A DNA stretch of 64,000 nt from Nemertoderma westbladi (taxonomy: Eukaryota; Xenacoelomorpha; Nemertodermatida; Nemertodermatidae). Under the pieces are notes generated by a model. That model saw nothing but the letters and a program-made list of their open reading frames with translations. It did not search any database and was not told the origin of the DNA. Each line of letters opens with the position of its first letter. The stretch's first letter is position 1. Where the stretch lies: positions 19,995-83,994 of the forward strand of contig JAUCBJ010004223.1 of the NCBI GenBank assembly GCA_032718475.1, read 5' to 3'. Shown here piece after piece: positions 12,060-22,052 of the stretch. The translations under genes and the position numbers were made by a program.

Positions 12060-13877
12060 TCAAGAATACAGGAGCTAATAAACCAACAGGTTGATGCCAT
12101 CAATGATGCTGACGACAGCAGGCAATCATCCCAGGCATGGAAATCGATCAATCTGCTTACTGGGCGGAAAAGCCAACCAATCACCAAGGTTAAGGCTGAA
12201 TCACCAGCCGATCGCCTCAATGGTTGGAAAGCCCACTTTGAAAAGCTCCTCAATAATGACAGGTTATTGCCTGATAACTTTATAGAAGTAAAAGTGTCTG
12301 AGTCTGTACTCCCAGATATTCCCATTGGCGATATCTCCTTTGCAGAAGTGAAGGCTGCTGCAAAGAGCATTAAGACCAATCGTGCCAGTGGAGTAGATGG
12401 TGTTCCCCCTGAGGTCTTTAAAATACCTGAGTGTTTAAAGCTCATCTATCCCATCATAGTAGACATGTACCGAACAACAAGAGTCGCACAAGAAATGAAA
12501 ACAAATAAGTTGGTGCCAGTTCCCAAGAAGGGCAACCTAACACTCTACGGTTCTTTTCGGGGAATCTCATTGATCTCGATTGCTGCAAAGCTATACAATA
12601 GGATTCTATTAAATCGCATCAGGGATCCCATTGAGAGACTGCTCCGTGGAAATCAGAATGGGTTCCGTAAAGGTCGTGGGACCATGGAGCCCATTTTGGC
12701 ACTTAGAAGGATAATTGAAGAGTTATCAAAAAAGAAAGACAGGCATCTGGCTGTTATCTTTGTTGACTTCTTCAAGGCCTTTGATTCAGTCTCTCGCTCA
12801 CGTATGTTCAGCATACTTTCATTATATGGGATTCCTGATGAAATTATTGCAGCAATCAGATCAGTATACGATGGTTCGACAACATTTGTGTCTACTGTTG
12901 ACGGTGACACAGAACCATTTGAAGTGTTATGGGGCGTCCTCCAAGGAGACACACTTGCACCATTCTTGTTCATTATTGTGGTTGACTATGTTCTACGCAT
13001 GTCCTTAGATCATCATAATGATGATGGGGTGATGATAACTCCACCTACTGGCTCCAGAAGTCGAGGAAATCCTGCCAAGTACCTAACTGATCTAGACTTT
13101 GCTGATGACTTAGGAGTACTCTCAGAATCACTAGAGGGAGCCCAACGGCTCCTCAGCTCATTAGAACATGCTGCTTCTAGTGTTGGTCTTTTTATTAACT
13201 CCAGAAAGACCAAAATTCTGACAGTTAACTTTGAAAGTCCTCAGCAAGTCTCTGATCGGATGAGCATAAGCTCAAAGGATGGTATGCTTGAGCATGTGGA
13301 CGACTTCTGTTACCTGGGATCATGGATCCGGAAGTCAGGTGAGGACCTTCGAATACGTAAGGGAAAGGCATGGGCAGCCTTGAATAGGCTTTCCATGATT
13401 TGGAAGTCACCGAGAATTAATCGGAAACTTAAGGTCCGATTATTTAGAGCAGCAGTAGTTCCAGTACTCCTCTACGGGAGTCCATGCCGGGCTCTAACTG
13501 CTGAGGACACCAAATCTCTGGATGGCACATTCACAAGAATGCTACGCCGGGTACATTGTGTCAAGTACAATGCACACATCTCCAACCAGACACTATATAA
13601 CATTGGAGGTGTCTCATTGGTTCCCCCAAGCTTGACACTAGAACAAAATCGCCTCGGCTTTGCAGGACATTGCTTTCGCCGTGAGGACCAGCCAGTGCAT
13701 AATCTTGTACTTTGGCAGCCTCATGGAGTGAATAAGCATGGTGGACAGCCCATGACTTTCTTGAGACGTATCTTAAAGGACACTGGCCTTAAAGATGCGG
13801 ATGATCTAGCAAATGTCATGGGTGATAGGGAGTTGTGGCGGTGCAATTTTGTTGACAAGCCGGCACAGCATTCTTAA
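12060..13877 (+). CDS. RTE-like non-LTR retrotransposon reverse transcriptase, 5' truncated
   Basis: A frame open from the stop at 12057 to TAA at 13877, about 605 codons, antisense to Arp2 in intron 2. It begins in the linker before the reverse transcriptase (AWKSINLLTGRK, then LNGWKAHFEKLLN) and runs through the RT core: KSIKTNRASGVDGVPPEVFK, GNQNGFRKGRGTMEPI, VIFVDFFKAFDSV (first catalytic Asp), GVLQGDTLAPFLF, and FADD (codons at 13098-13109) in place of the usual YADD. The C-terminal end has a GDRELWR motif common in RTE-type elements. The upstream endonuclease domain is absent, the usual result of incomplete reverse transcription. The frame has no internal stop, so the insertion is probably recent. 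The clade call is by motif style only; a related non-LTR clade is possible. Confidence 0.85.
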   Translation, partial: SRIQELINQQVDAINDADDSRQSSQAWKSINLLTGRKSQPITKVKAESPADRLNGWKAHFEKLLNNDRLLPDNFIEVKVSESVLPDIPIGDISFAEVKAAAKSIKTNRASGVDGVPPEVFKIPECLKLIYPIIVDMYRTTRVAQEMKTNKLVPVPKKGNLTLYGSFRGISLISIAAKLYNRILLNRIRDPIERLLRGNQNGFRKGRGTMEPILALRRIIEELSKKKDRHLAVIFVDFFKAFDSVSRSRMFSILSLYGIPDEIIAAIRSVYDGSTTFVSTVDGDTEPFEVLWGVLQGDTLAPFLFIIVVDYVLRMSLDHHNDDGVMITPPTGSRSRGNPAKYLTDLDFADDLGVLSESLEGAQRLLSSLEHAASSVGLFINSRKTKILTVNFESPQQVSDRMSISSKDGMLEHVDDFCYLGSWIRKSGEDLRIRKGKAWAALNRLSMIWKSPRINRKLKVRLFRAAVVPVLLYGSPCRALTAEDTKSLDGTFTRMLRRVHCVKYNAHISNQTLYNIGGVSLVPPSLTLEQNRLGFAGHCFRREDQPVHNLVLWQPHGVNKHGGQPMTFLRRILKDTGLKDADDLANVMGDRELWRCNFVDKPAQHS

Positions 13878-14109
13878 AAATGCAGCTGCAATGCAGCATG
13901 CCGATCCTAGTAGTAGTTGTCTGTTCGAGAACGGAACATACCGATATAATACCTGATGCAAATTAATCTGTATAACTACCCTACCTACAATAGTCCTAAC
14001 TATACCCTACCCTACCTACAATAGTCCTAACTATACCCTACCCTACCTACAATAGTCCTAACTATACCCTCAACCCTACCTACGACCCCCCTTTAGCTAT
14101 TTAACCTAC
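13878..14109. repeat. RTE element tail and 31-bp tandem repeat
   Basis: After the RT stop comes about 100 bp that may be element 3' UTR, then three copies of a 31-bp unit (13981, 14012, 14043) with core CTACCTACAATAGTCCTAAC. The repeat could be the tail of the retroelement or an independent array. Position 14109 borders the exon 2 donor. Confidence 0.75.
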
Positions 14110-14255
14110 CTAACTTCACTGGCTTCGTCTCCAATCATAATGTCTTTAACTTCAATTCCACCGACTTTAGAAGTTGATCTAATAATTGGCCGACCCACAA
14201 TCGACGGGAAAATATATTCTGGAAAATTACTTCCGGCAAATCCACATTTTACGAA
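14110..14255 (-). CDS. Arp2: Arp2 exon 2 (residues 17-65)
   Basis: 146 nt. The acceptor is TTCTTTAG above 14255; the donor is GTAGGT at 14109-14104. The product [27 protein letters not shown] continues to [18 protein letters not shown] completes the first phosphate-binding loop begun in exon 1. The exon ends with two bases (AG) of an Arg codon completed by exon 3. It is too short and lacks an ATG start, so it is missed by simple ORF searches; family identity and both splice sites support it. Confidence 0.94.
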
Positions 14256-15547
14256 CTAAAGAAGAACAATATTTATATATTTGATTATAATTATTTATTA
14301 TATCAATATTTATATATTGATTAGTATTATTTATTATATCAATATTAATATATTGATTAGTATTATTTATTATATCAATATTTATATTTGATTATAATTA
14401 TTTATTATATCAATATTAATATATTGATTATGATTAGCACTTGAACTGGTAGAAACACAAATTTGTGTTTTCAGAATACAATGTTGACTTGGTCATGTAT
14501 ATATTTCGTTGTTACTTGGTGAGATGTTTTTTATGAGTTTTATACCACACCTCAGCGTTTTTCTTTGGATATTATAATTATTTAAATGTTCATGTACAAA
14601 AATTTTTCTATTAAAATAAGGAGAAAATTGTTTTTTTTATAAGAAATAAGAACTATAAATAAATAATTAACAATAAATGAAAATAGTAAATAAATAATAA
14701 TAAATTAAAATAATAAATAATAATAATAAATTAATAATAATAAATTAAAATAATAAATAAATAATAATAAATTAAAATAATAAATTCATTAATAAATAAG
14801 TTAGCGATAAAAAAATTACGACCACAGGCGACAACGACGAGGGCAACAGACAACTCGTTAATGAATGGCACCTATATGCTAAGGCTTCGCTCACTTCGTG
14901 GCTCGCCCCAATGAGTAAGTAGAATACTGGAGAGTAGAATATACCGGTATTTCCATTCGTTTGGTCAGTCTCTCAGTTGGTAGGGTAGGCCACCTTGGCC
15001 TAGGCCTAACGGCAGGTGTTCAATAGGCCAGGTTACATCTATACTGTATTATATTATAGGCTAATATTACAAAAATAAAAATACCTTTTACTGGGTTATG
15101 AACAGATAAAATAGGTAGGCCTAATAGATATGCATGACAAACTGAAAGTATTTAACACAACTGCACAAGGCAGCAATGCACAAAATCTAATTAGTTAAAA
15201 TTACAAATTGACTTTTACAAAGTAGAAGTACGTAAGTTAAAAGCTCGGTAACACAAACAGTAGGCTAACACACTTAGGGTTAAATTACTGCTTTAATTAT
15301 GGTTTGTGCCTGACCAAAAAACCCTAACCTAAAAAACACCCCAGTCAGCACCTAAAAAACATTAAGTACCGGTAACCCAAGACAGCCAAGTAAAATAAAG
15401 CTGAATGCTTTCCATATAAAAAGTGGCGCCTGTAGTCTGATAGTCAAAATGTATGTCAGTGTCAACTAAAATTGTCTGCATTAATTTATTGTCGTTATTT
15501 ATTGATGGTGTATATAGGCCTATATGTGTGTATATTAGCCTCGAGGA
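14256..15547. other. Arp2 intron 1, AT-rich simple repeats
   Basis: 14275-14435 holds about four copies of a 40-50 bp AT repeat (TTATTATATCAATATT core). 14630-14800 is AATAATAAATTAAA-type low-complexity sequence. The rest is unique, with a motif CGTGGCTCGCCCC at about 14898-14910 that recurs inverted near 55532. No gene is seen. Confidence 0.8.
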
Positions 15548-17797
15548 ATGTCCCCTGAGGTAAAGACCTCGTCTCCGAGGGGGGTCCTCGTTAAAAAGTA
15601 TTTAAAAATAAAATTGAACTGTCATCTAAATACAGAAATAGTTACTACAGGTGATGATCTTAACACTCATGATCTTAACACGACACTGGTTGCCGATGTG
15701 ACCTTTGTGGACAACTTATTCCAAAGACGGGGACCTAGTGCTAGTGATGAAAACGAAGTTTGCCAGAGTTTTGTGTGTCGGTGGGGAATTGTTGGAAAGA
15801 AAAAGAGGAGAAGACCACCCAGGCAATATAGCACTTACGGGGGCCCGAAAATTGAAATTATCGGTCAAAGTGACAAAAATCTTGAAAATCAATATCCATT
15901 AATCGAACTGAAAAAATATTTGGGGTTGGCGAATCTACTAGAGATTGAGGTAATGAGTTCCATACAGGCACCACCCTATTAGAAAAAAAGTATTTTGAGA
16001 TTAAAAGACGTGAATGGGAAACAAGTAATTTGTGAGAATGACCCCTAAGCCCAGGTCTACCTGTATAAGAAAAATATTCATCAAAACACAAATCAACTAA
16101 ATTTCTCTCAATTTTATACACCATCTTTAAATCAAAAATTATGCGCCTAACTTCCAATGGTTTTAACTTAAGAAACTGCAGTCGATCTACGTAGGTCATA
16201 TATGGTAGTTTGCAACGGGCAAACAATCTGCGGGTGAAGTACTTTTGGACACGTTCGACCAAATCAATTGTACATTTATGATGAGGAGACCAAATGTAAG
16301 TACAATATTCCACTAAAGGACGAATATATGCTTTGTAAGCCGTAATAAGGGCAGATCGATTTGCAGTACGGAAGCACCGAAATATCATATTGGTTATTTT
16401 ATTTGCTTTGGCGGCTTGCTCCCTACAGTACACATTAAATTTCAAGTCAGGGCACATAATCATTCCTAGATCCTTGCCATCCATGCATTCCAATTTTAAA
16501 CCACTTAAAAAGTAAGGGTTTTCAGGGTTATTTAGTCCTAAGTAAAGCACTTGACACTTATGACTAGCTACGTTAAGTTGCCATGTATTAGACCAGGACG
16601 ACAAAGCACCCAAAGAATCACATAAATTAATATAATTAGAAGACGGTGCATAAATCTTTACATCATCAGCGTATAATTTACAGCACACACCATTAATTCC
16701 AATTAAATCAGGTAAGTCGTTTATAAAAATCACGAATAAAATGGGGCCGATAACACTTCCTTGCGGAGTACCTGATTGGACACTCCGGGAAACGGAAAAT
16801 TCATTACCTACTAGCACTTGTTGGCTCCGATTTGATAGAAAAGCTGCAATCCAAGCCAGAAGGTTACCACATATGCCGTATCCGGCAAGTTTACACAATA
16901 ACTTACTATGCACTACTCGATCAAAAGCCTTAGAGAAGTCTATGTACAAAATGTCAATAGAACATTTCTTTTCAGCTAAATTGACCCAATCGTTAATGCA
17001 TTCCAATAACTGAGTACCAGTAGATCGGCGCTTTAAAAAACCATGCTGATGTGTAGTAATTAACTTATGGGCAAAAAGGTAATCAATTAGTTCAGTTTTT
17101 ATACAGGATTCCATTATCTTACATGCTACACAAGTTAATGAAACCGGGCGGTAGTTGTACGGGTCTGAGGCATTGCCTTTCTTAAAAATCGGAATAATGT
17201 TAGCAGTTAACCAAATAGAAGGCAGAGCGTGTGTTATAAACGAGACTTGAAAAATAATAGATAAAGGAAGTGCCAATTGACGAGCTAATTTATAAAATAT
17301 AATGCTAGGAAAATTATCTGGAGTGTTGCTACGTTTAGGGGTAAGACCTCTCAGCGACGCAAATACCTTATCTACACTGAAATTTATTTCTGACTTCGAC
17401 ACATTTGAAGGGACTCTTCGTTCAAAAACCGGCACTTCCCCATTATCATTAACATAGTTCTCGGAAAGCACTTTCGAAAATATCTGTGCCTTTGTAATAT
17501 CATCAACTACTGTAGCACCATTAAATTTAAGTGGGGCAATACCTGATTTATTATTACGCTTTGAATTCACATATTTAAAAATGGCCTCAGGGTTATTTGA
17601 TGAAAGAATATGGTTTTCACGTATGCAAGCATTTCGCAAAATAGCCCGGGATACTTCTTTTGTGCACCTGTTGTATTCAGTGAAACCTAGCGGGGTGTGT
17701 CTCCGCCGCCAAAGAAGTTTCTTTTTTTGCTGTAGTTTCCTAATATGTTCAGGATGCGCCTTCCTATTGCCTTTCTTTCTGTTGCTTTTGATTTAGT
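15548..17797 (-). mobile_element. CR1-like non-LTR retrotransposon, 5' truncated
   Basis: A minus-strand element in Arp2 intron 1, in the same direction as the gene. It comprises the RT frame (15858-17797) and about 300 bp of 3' UTR. The UTR contains GGACCCCCCTCGGAGACGAG and ends in an AGGGG motif, matching in layout the 3' UTR of the other CR1 fragments at 21.2 and 52.5 kb. The left limit is uncertain. The 5' end stops at 17797 against a piece of a different CR1-like element. Confidence 0.85.
15858..17797 (-). CDS. CR1-like reverse transcriptase (lacks endonuclease)
   Basis: About 645 codons open from the stop near 17798 to TGA/TAA at 15858. Order of landmarks: basic linker (RKLQQKKKLLWRRR), KRSNTPDNFPSIIF, IIPIFKKGNASDPYNYRPVS (RT palm), HQHGFLKRRSTGTQLLE, DILYIDFSKAFDRV (first Asp), SGTPQGSVIGPILFVIFIND, then YADD at 16673-16662, followed by the thumb and a C-terminal region ending DFQDFCHFDR. 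All catalytic aspartates are present. The apurinic-like endonuclease of a full element is missing, so this copy cannot be autonomous. It supplies the template-copying part of a retrotransposon and has no role in Arp2. Confidence 0.9.
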
Positions 17798-18130
17798 CGA
17801 GTGTCGTTTCGCAATATTCAATGAGGTCTGTCAGATAGTCAGGTGAAGTTCCACGATATATCTTGTACATGCTGGTCACGATACCTTGGTGAACCCTTTC
17901 ACGGATTGGGAGCCAGTTTATGTTAGAGTAGTGTGAATAATCAATGTGCACTCGATCGCCCAGAAAAATACAGAAGCGAATGCACTTCCGCTGAAGCACA
18001 TCTATCTTCTTCCGCCATCTAGCCGTTGTTCCAAAGTGCATAGTCTATATAAGGTTGTATGAGGGGATTACATAGCATTCGCCGCTGTCCCGATTTTAGT
18101 ACATTAGCATGACGATATAAAAAAACGTAT
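17798..18130 (-). pseudogene. Fragment of a second CR1-like RT with frameshift
   Basis: Minus-strand frames read RRMLCNPLIQPYIDYALWNN, then after a shift near 18035 continue ARWRKKIDVLQRKCIRFCIF to SPDYLTDLIEYCET. This is the post-YADD C-terminal region of a CR1-type RT, similar in layout to the fragment at 21.4-22.0 kb but a different family. It is joined head to tail with the element on its left, which looks like one retroelement inserted into or beside another. Confidence 0.75.
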
Positions 18131-18447
18131 CCTCTGGTTACCTTTCAGCCTTTCATTGCTACACTTTCGGCCATTTCTTTACAAGACAATGTTTGGTCCA
18201 GCTGGCAAAATACTGACATAGGTAAAGGACTGATGAAGAGACTGGTATTACAGTATTAATCTGTTAATTTCCCATTACGGTGGACCCGGTAGGCGGTAGC
18301 TGGGTAGGCCTACATGTAGGGGGTAGGCCTAAACTTTAATTTTATCATTTAGTCCTAACCTAAATAGGCCCTACAAAACCAGAAAACTGCACAAGAAATC
18401 TAGAAATATATGAATGTGATTACTGGATTACTGGATTATGAACTTAC
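18131..18447. other. Arp2 intron 1, 5' part
   Basis: Unique intron sequence next to the exon 1 donor (GTAAGT at 18447-18442). No gene is seen. Confidence 0.7.
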
Positions 18448-18495
18448 CCCGGTTCCGTTGTCACAAACAATTACTTTTTTCCCGCTACTATCCAT
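18448..18495 (-). CDS. Arp2: Arp2 exon 1 (residues 1-16, start codon)
   Basis: 48 nt from ATG at 18495: MDSSGKKVIVCDNGTG, followed by the donor GTAAGT. Animal Arp2 proteins begin with almost the same residues, and VCDNGTG is the start of the actin-fold ATP-binding loop continued by FVKCG in exon 2. The start has G at -3 and G at +4, a favourable context. No alternative upstream ATG is needed. The promoter must lie to the right of 18495 but no core element can be assigned with confidence. Confidence 0.94.
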
Positions 18496-19260
18496 GACTG
18501 TTTATCGGTAGATCCAGAGATCAGTAGTTGGAGTTGGCAGTTGGTAGACTGGCTGTCAGGGCCTGGGGTTATACGTACAAATTCACTTTACAATCTCCTG
18601 ATCTCGTCAATTTTATGTAATAATTAGGCCACCGACAGACCGGTTAGTCAGGTAGTAGGCTCGTAGTACCGGTATATAGTACTAGAGGTCTATTCTGTCT
18701 GTCTCGTCTGTCTGTATTGCTGTCAGCTGTACCTACCTGTCAGGGTCAGCCTGTAGCCTACTGTCTGACTGTATACTGACAGACTGATGTACCTGCCTAT
18801 TCCAGTATTCTGCTAGTCACCTTTCAGCCTTTAGCTGTTTCCGATTGAGGCGATGAGGCGTAGATGCGTATATCAGTCAGTCAGCATGTAGTACGTAGTA
18901 CCTACTGCATGAATGATGTATTGCAGTGCAGTAGGCTGGTAGGCCTGCCCTACTACCATACTGCCATAGGCAGATAGGCCTAGCAATGCCTAGTGTAGTA
19001 GGCCTATAATACTATCCTACTGTCTGACTGTCAGACTGTAATATCAGAATATACAGACTGACAGATATAATATACAGACAAATATCAGAATATAGGCCTC
19101 TAAACTAAAACTGACCGTCAGACCGTTGTGTTGTTCTGTAGCTGTGTAGTGAATGAATTCAAAATCACAAGAAGAAGGAAGTGATTGTCTGATTGGTGTA
19201 CAGGCTACCAGTACAGTACAGCCAGACCCAGGTTGGAATTTATGTAGAGTTTGCTCAACA
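18496..19260. other. 5' flank of Arp2, low-complexity
   Basis: Probable 5' UTR and promoter region of the minus-strand Arp2 gene. It is rich in CTGTCTGTC-like and TAGGCCTA/ACCGGTA words. No TATA box or other core promoter element is convincing. Confidence 0.5.
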
Positions 19261-19375
19261 TGTGTGGCGCGGATTAAGGATCCTGGCGCGTAGTGACAGG
19301 GGCGTGTGGCGCGGATTAAGGATCCTGGCGCGTAGTGACAGGGGCGTGTGGCGCGCATTGAGGATTCTGGCGGTC
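19261..19375. repeat. 42-bp tandem repeat
   Basis: Two complete and one partial, diverged copy of a 42-bp GC-rich unit (core GTGTGGCGCGGATTAAGGAT). Related TGGCGCG words recur at 20093-20155. Confidence 0.9.
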
Positions 19376-20334
19376 CTGGCGCGAATATGGATGTAGGGTT
19401 AGGTTAGGACAGTAGGAGGTAGCGTCGCAGTGCACTGGCAACACATCCCACTCTACAGTTCTATTTGAAATTATTCCATAGGTTTAAAAAGATTGAAAAA
19501 TGTCCGCTCGCTTCGCTCGCGTTTATACTGTCAGACTGTAAGCCTACTCTTAGCACTGTCTAGCTGTGGACAAATGGAAACGACAGATTGAGCATGACCA
19601 TTAAAAATATGACTTGTTTCAAAAGTTTTTCAATTGTCAGATTCTTCAAACCAATAAAATCATGACAGCCTGCATGATTCAGCAGAATTTCCGTGCTCGC
19701 TACACTCAGACACTCGCCAGCTCGGAATTTAATGACATCTGCATTTCTGCATTTGAAAACAGCCGGTTTGCCTACTTTAAATGCTGAAATGTTAAAATTT
19801 TCGTGCTCGCTACGCTCGCATCTTGATCACGTCTGCATTTAAAAACAGTCAGTTGACTACTACTACTACCTGACTACCACGACTACTAGTAACTACAACT
19901 ACAGCACTGTCTGACTATTACTGTCAGACTGTATTTATGTTAACATAATTCAGTAATTGGAAAATTTCCTTGCTCGCTACGCTCGCATTTTATTGTTAAA
20001 ATACTGTAGGGCTACAGCATTATAAACTGATAAATTATTACAATTAAGCAATTCAGCAATTACTGCAAAATTTCATAGTCAATTGTTGGCTTGGCGCGCA
20101 TTAGATATCATGGCTGGCGCGATTTTCGTTTAACCAGAACGCGTGTGGCGCGCTTTTTGTCAGTATTCCATATAGGAGCCAGACCAGCAGACAGCAGTAC
20201 AGCACTTTTATACAGATAAATCCCAAAGTCAGTCAGACAATCGATGATACAAGATGATACAAACCATGTCCTGTAGCCTGTAGGCTGTTGATACATGGCA
20301 GTGAAACAACTAGGAGGCATTAGAACATCGTAAT
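19376..20334. other. Intergenic, with four GCTCGCTACGCTCGC-like motifs
   Basis: No gene is supported. Near-palindromic motifs of the GCTCGCTNCGCTCGC type sit at about 19505, 19694 (diverged), 19804 and 19972, each beside AAAATTT-like sequence, suggesting degraded copies of one short repeat. Confidence 0.65.
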
Positions 20335-20940
20335 TTCAAGCAGTCTCTGTCTCTGATTGGACGGGGCACGGGGGCGTTAGAACATCGTAATTTCAAGCAG
20401 TATCTGTCTCTGATTGGACGGGGGCGTTAGAACATCGTAATTTCAAGCAGTCTCTGATTGGACGGGGCGTTAGAACATCGTAATTTCAAGCAGTCTCTGT
20501 CTCTGATTGGACGGGGGCGTTAGAACATAGTAATTTCAAGCAGTCTCTGATTGGACGGGGCGTTAGAACATCGTAATTTCAAGCAGTCTCTGTCTCTGAT
20601 TGGACGGGGGCGTTAGAACATCGTAATTTCAAGCAGTCTCTGTCTCTGATTGGACGGGGGCGTTAGAACATAGTAATTTCAAGCAGTCTCTGATTGGACG
20701 GGGCGTTAGAACATCGTAATTTCAAGCAGTCTCTGTCTCTGATTGGACGGGGGCGTTAGAACATCGTAATTTCAAGCAGTCTCTGTCTCTGATTGGACGG
20801 GGGCGTTAGAACATAGTAATTTCAAGCAGTCTCTGATTGGACGGGGCGTTAGAACATCGTAATTTCAAGCAGTCTCTGTCTCTGATTGGACGGGGCGTTA
20901 GAACATCGTAATTTCAAGCAGTCTGTGTCTCTGACTGGAC
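20335..20940. repeat. Tandem array of 51- and 44-bp units
   Basis: About 12-13 copies starting GCGTTAGAACATCGTAATTT, in two lengths that differ by a duplicated TCTCTG block. The short units often carry ATAG instead of ATCG, and long-long-short recurs three times, giving a higher-order period of about 146 bp. Confidence 0.93.
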
Positions 20941-20994
20941 GATTAAAATATTTGAATATTAAACCAATAATAAAGCGCTTGAAGTAGGTGGTTC

Positions 20995-21085
20995 TAATGA
21001 CAATAAAAAAGGCATTAGAGATTTCTAATTAATATTAAAGGCGTTAGAGATTTCTAATTAATAATAAAGGCATTAGAGATTTGTA
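20995..21085. repeat. 29-bp satellite, left outlier before CR1 insertion
   Basis: First copies of the same 29-bp unit that dominates 22.05-44.59 kb, interrupted by the retroelement at 21086. Confidence 0.92.
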
Positions 21086-22052
21086 TAGATAGATTTATTT
21101 ATACATTATGTAAAAACAATAACAAATACACCAAACAATGTACCGGTATAAAGGTATTGTCCAACATAACATATAGGATTACCCCTAAAGCTTTGCAGCT
21201 TATTTCCAAGGGGGTCCTTTATGTTACTTGGTTACAAATACAATATTACACTACCTAACCTAAAACCAATATAAAACGTAATTACACTATGTACATGTAC
21301 AACTTTACCGAGAGCGTGACAATGCCCGACTCAACGATAAAGATGTAATGTACAGAACAATTTATTATAAAACGTAATTACAGTATAAATAGTAAATAAT
21401 TAATAAACTAATAACTTACTGTAGGACTATTGTACCTATTTTTACATTGCACACGGAGATGAGATTTAACTGCAGATTTAAAAGAATGTTGATTATCTAG
21501 GTTTTTAATTTCATTAGGCAGAGCGTTCCAATTTTTAATGCCGTTAAAAAAGAAAGTATAAGATTCAAAGGATTTACAATTCGGGAGGTAGAAGTTTGAA
21601 GCACTAGCTCTGGTACTGTAAGAGTGTATATCGCGTACTCTGTTGAATTTTTGTTTTAGGTAATTGGGACATTTACCATTATACACTTTATGCACATGGT
21701 TAAGGCGTAGCTGCTTAACTCTACTATCTAAGTTAAGTAGTCCAGATTCAGAAAAGTCATCTGGAGTTAGGTGGTGCCTAGGTTTGTAGTCTTTAATAAA
21801 TCGTACTACTTTATTCTGAGCTACTTGTAATTTACATTTAAGCTGTTTGGTTAAGCCTTCATACCTAGAAGAGCACGCATAGTCCATGTGACACTGTATT
21901 AAAGAAGAGCAAAGTAACTTGCGGGAGTCGGTGTTCAAACTATTTTTATTTCTGTATAGAAACCTAAGCCTACTGTTAACTTTCGAGAAAATATTTTTCA
22001 CTGTACTTTCTCCTGATAAGCAGTTATCCAATGTGGCGCCTAAATATTTAAT
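21086..22052 (-). mobile_element. 5'-truncated CR1-like element inserted in the satellite
   Basis: Minus-strand insertion. Its 3' end is TAAATAAATCTATCTA and its 5' truncation lies at 22052. The 7-bp sequence ATTTGTA occurs on both sides (21079-21085 and 22053-22059) and is a candidate target duplication, although the satellite itself has ATTTGTA variants. The same family recurs at 52439-53127. Confidence 0.88.
21408..22052 (-). pseudogene. CR1-like RT C-terminal fragment
   Basis: About 214 codons starting inside the RT at KYLGATLDNCLSGES, then KVNSRLRFLYRNKN, SRKLLCSSLIQCHMDYA, KLQVAQNKVVRFI, RVKQLRLNHVHKVYNGKCP and a C-terminal WNALPNEIKNLDN region. This is the thumb and C-terminus downstream of YADD. 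The frame is intact to the stop at 21408, but the catalytic core is missing, so the protein would be inactive. Any apparent start Met is internal. Confidence 0.88.

Larger units (their letters stand above)
2627..18495 (-). other. Arp2: Arp2 gene span (partial; continues past left edge)
   Basis: Five minus-strand exons with GT-AG borders join in frame to the first 245 residues of actin-related protein 2, which is about 390-400 residues in other animals. Arp2 is a subunit of the Arp2/3 complex, which nucleates branched actin filaments in the cytoplasm. The match is collinear through all five exons with no stop or frameshift, so the gene looks intact. The residues after exon 5, which normally begin LPDGR, must lie left of position 1. 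The span exceeds 18 kb because introns 1-5 hold two retroelement clusters and at least five tandem arrays. Exon assignments come from recall of the family and not from an alignment. Confidence 0.95.

Noticed and set aside
12056-12445. 129-codon minus frame and other frames inside 12.0-13.4 kb
   Set aside because: Shadows of the RTE-like RT on the plus strand.
15548-15982. 144-codon plus frame
   Set aside because: Overlaps antisense the C-terminus and 3' UTR of the CR1-like RT; no domain.
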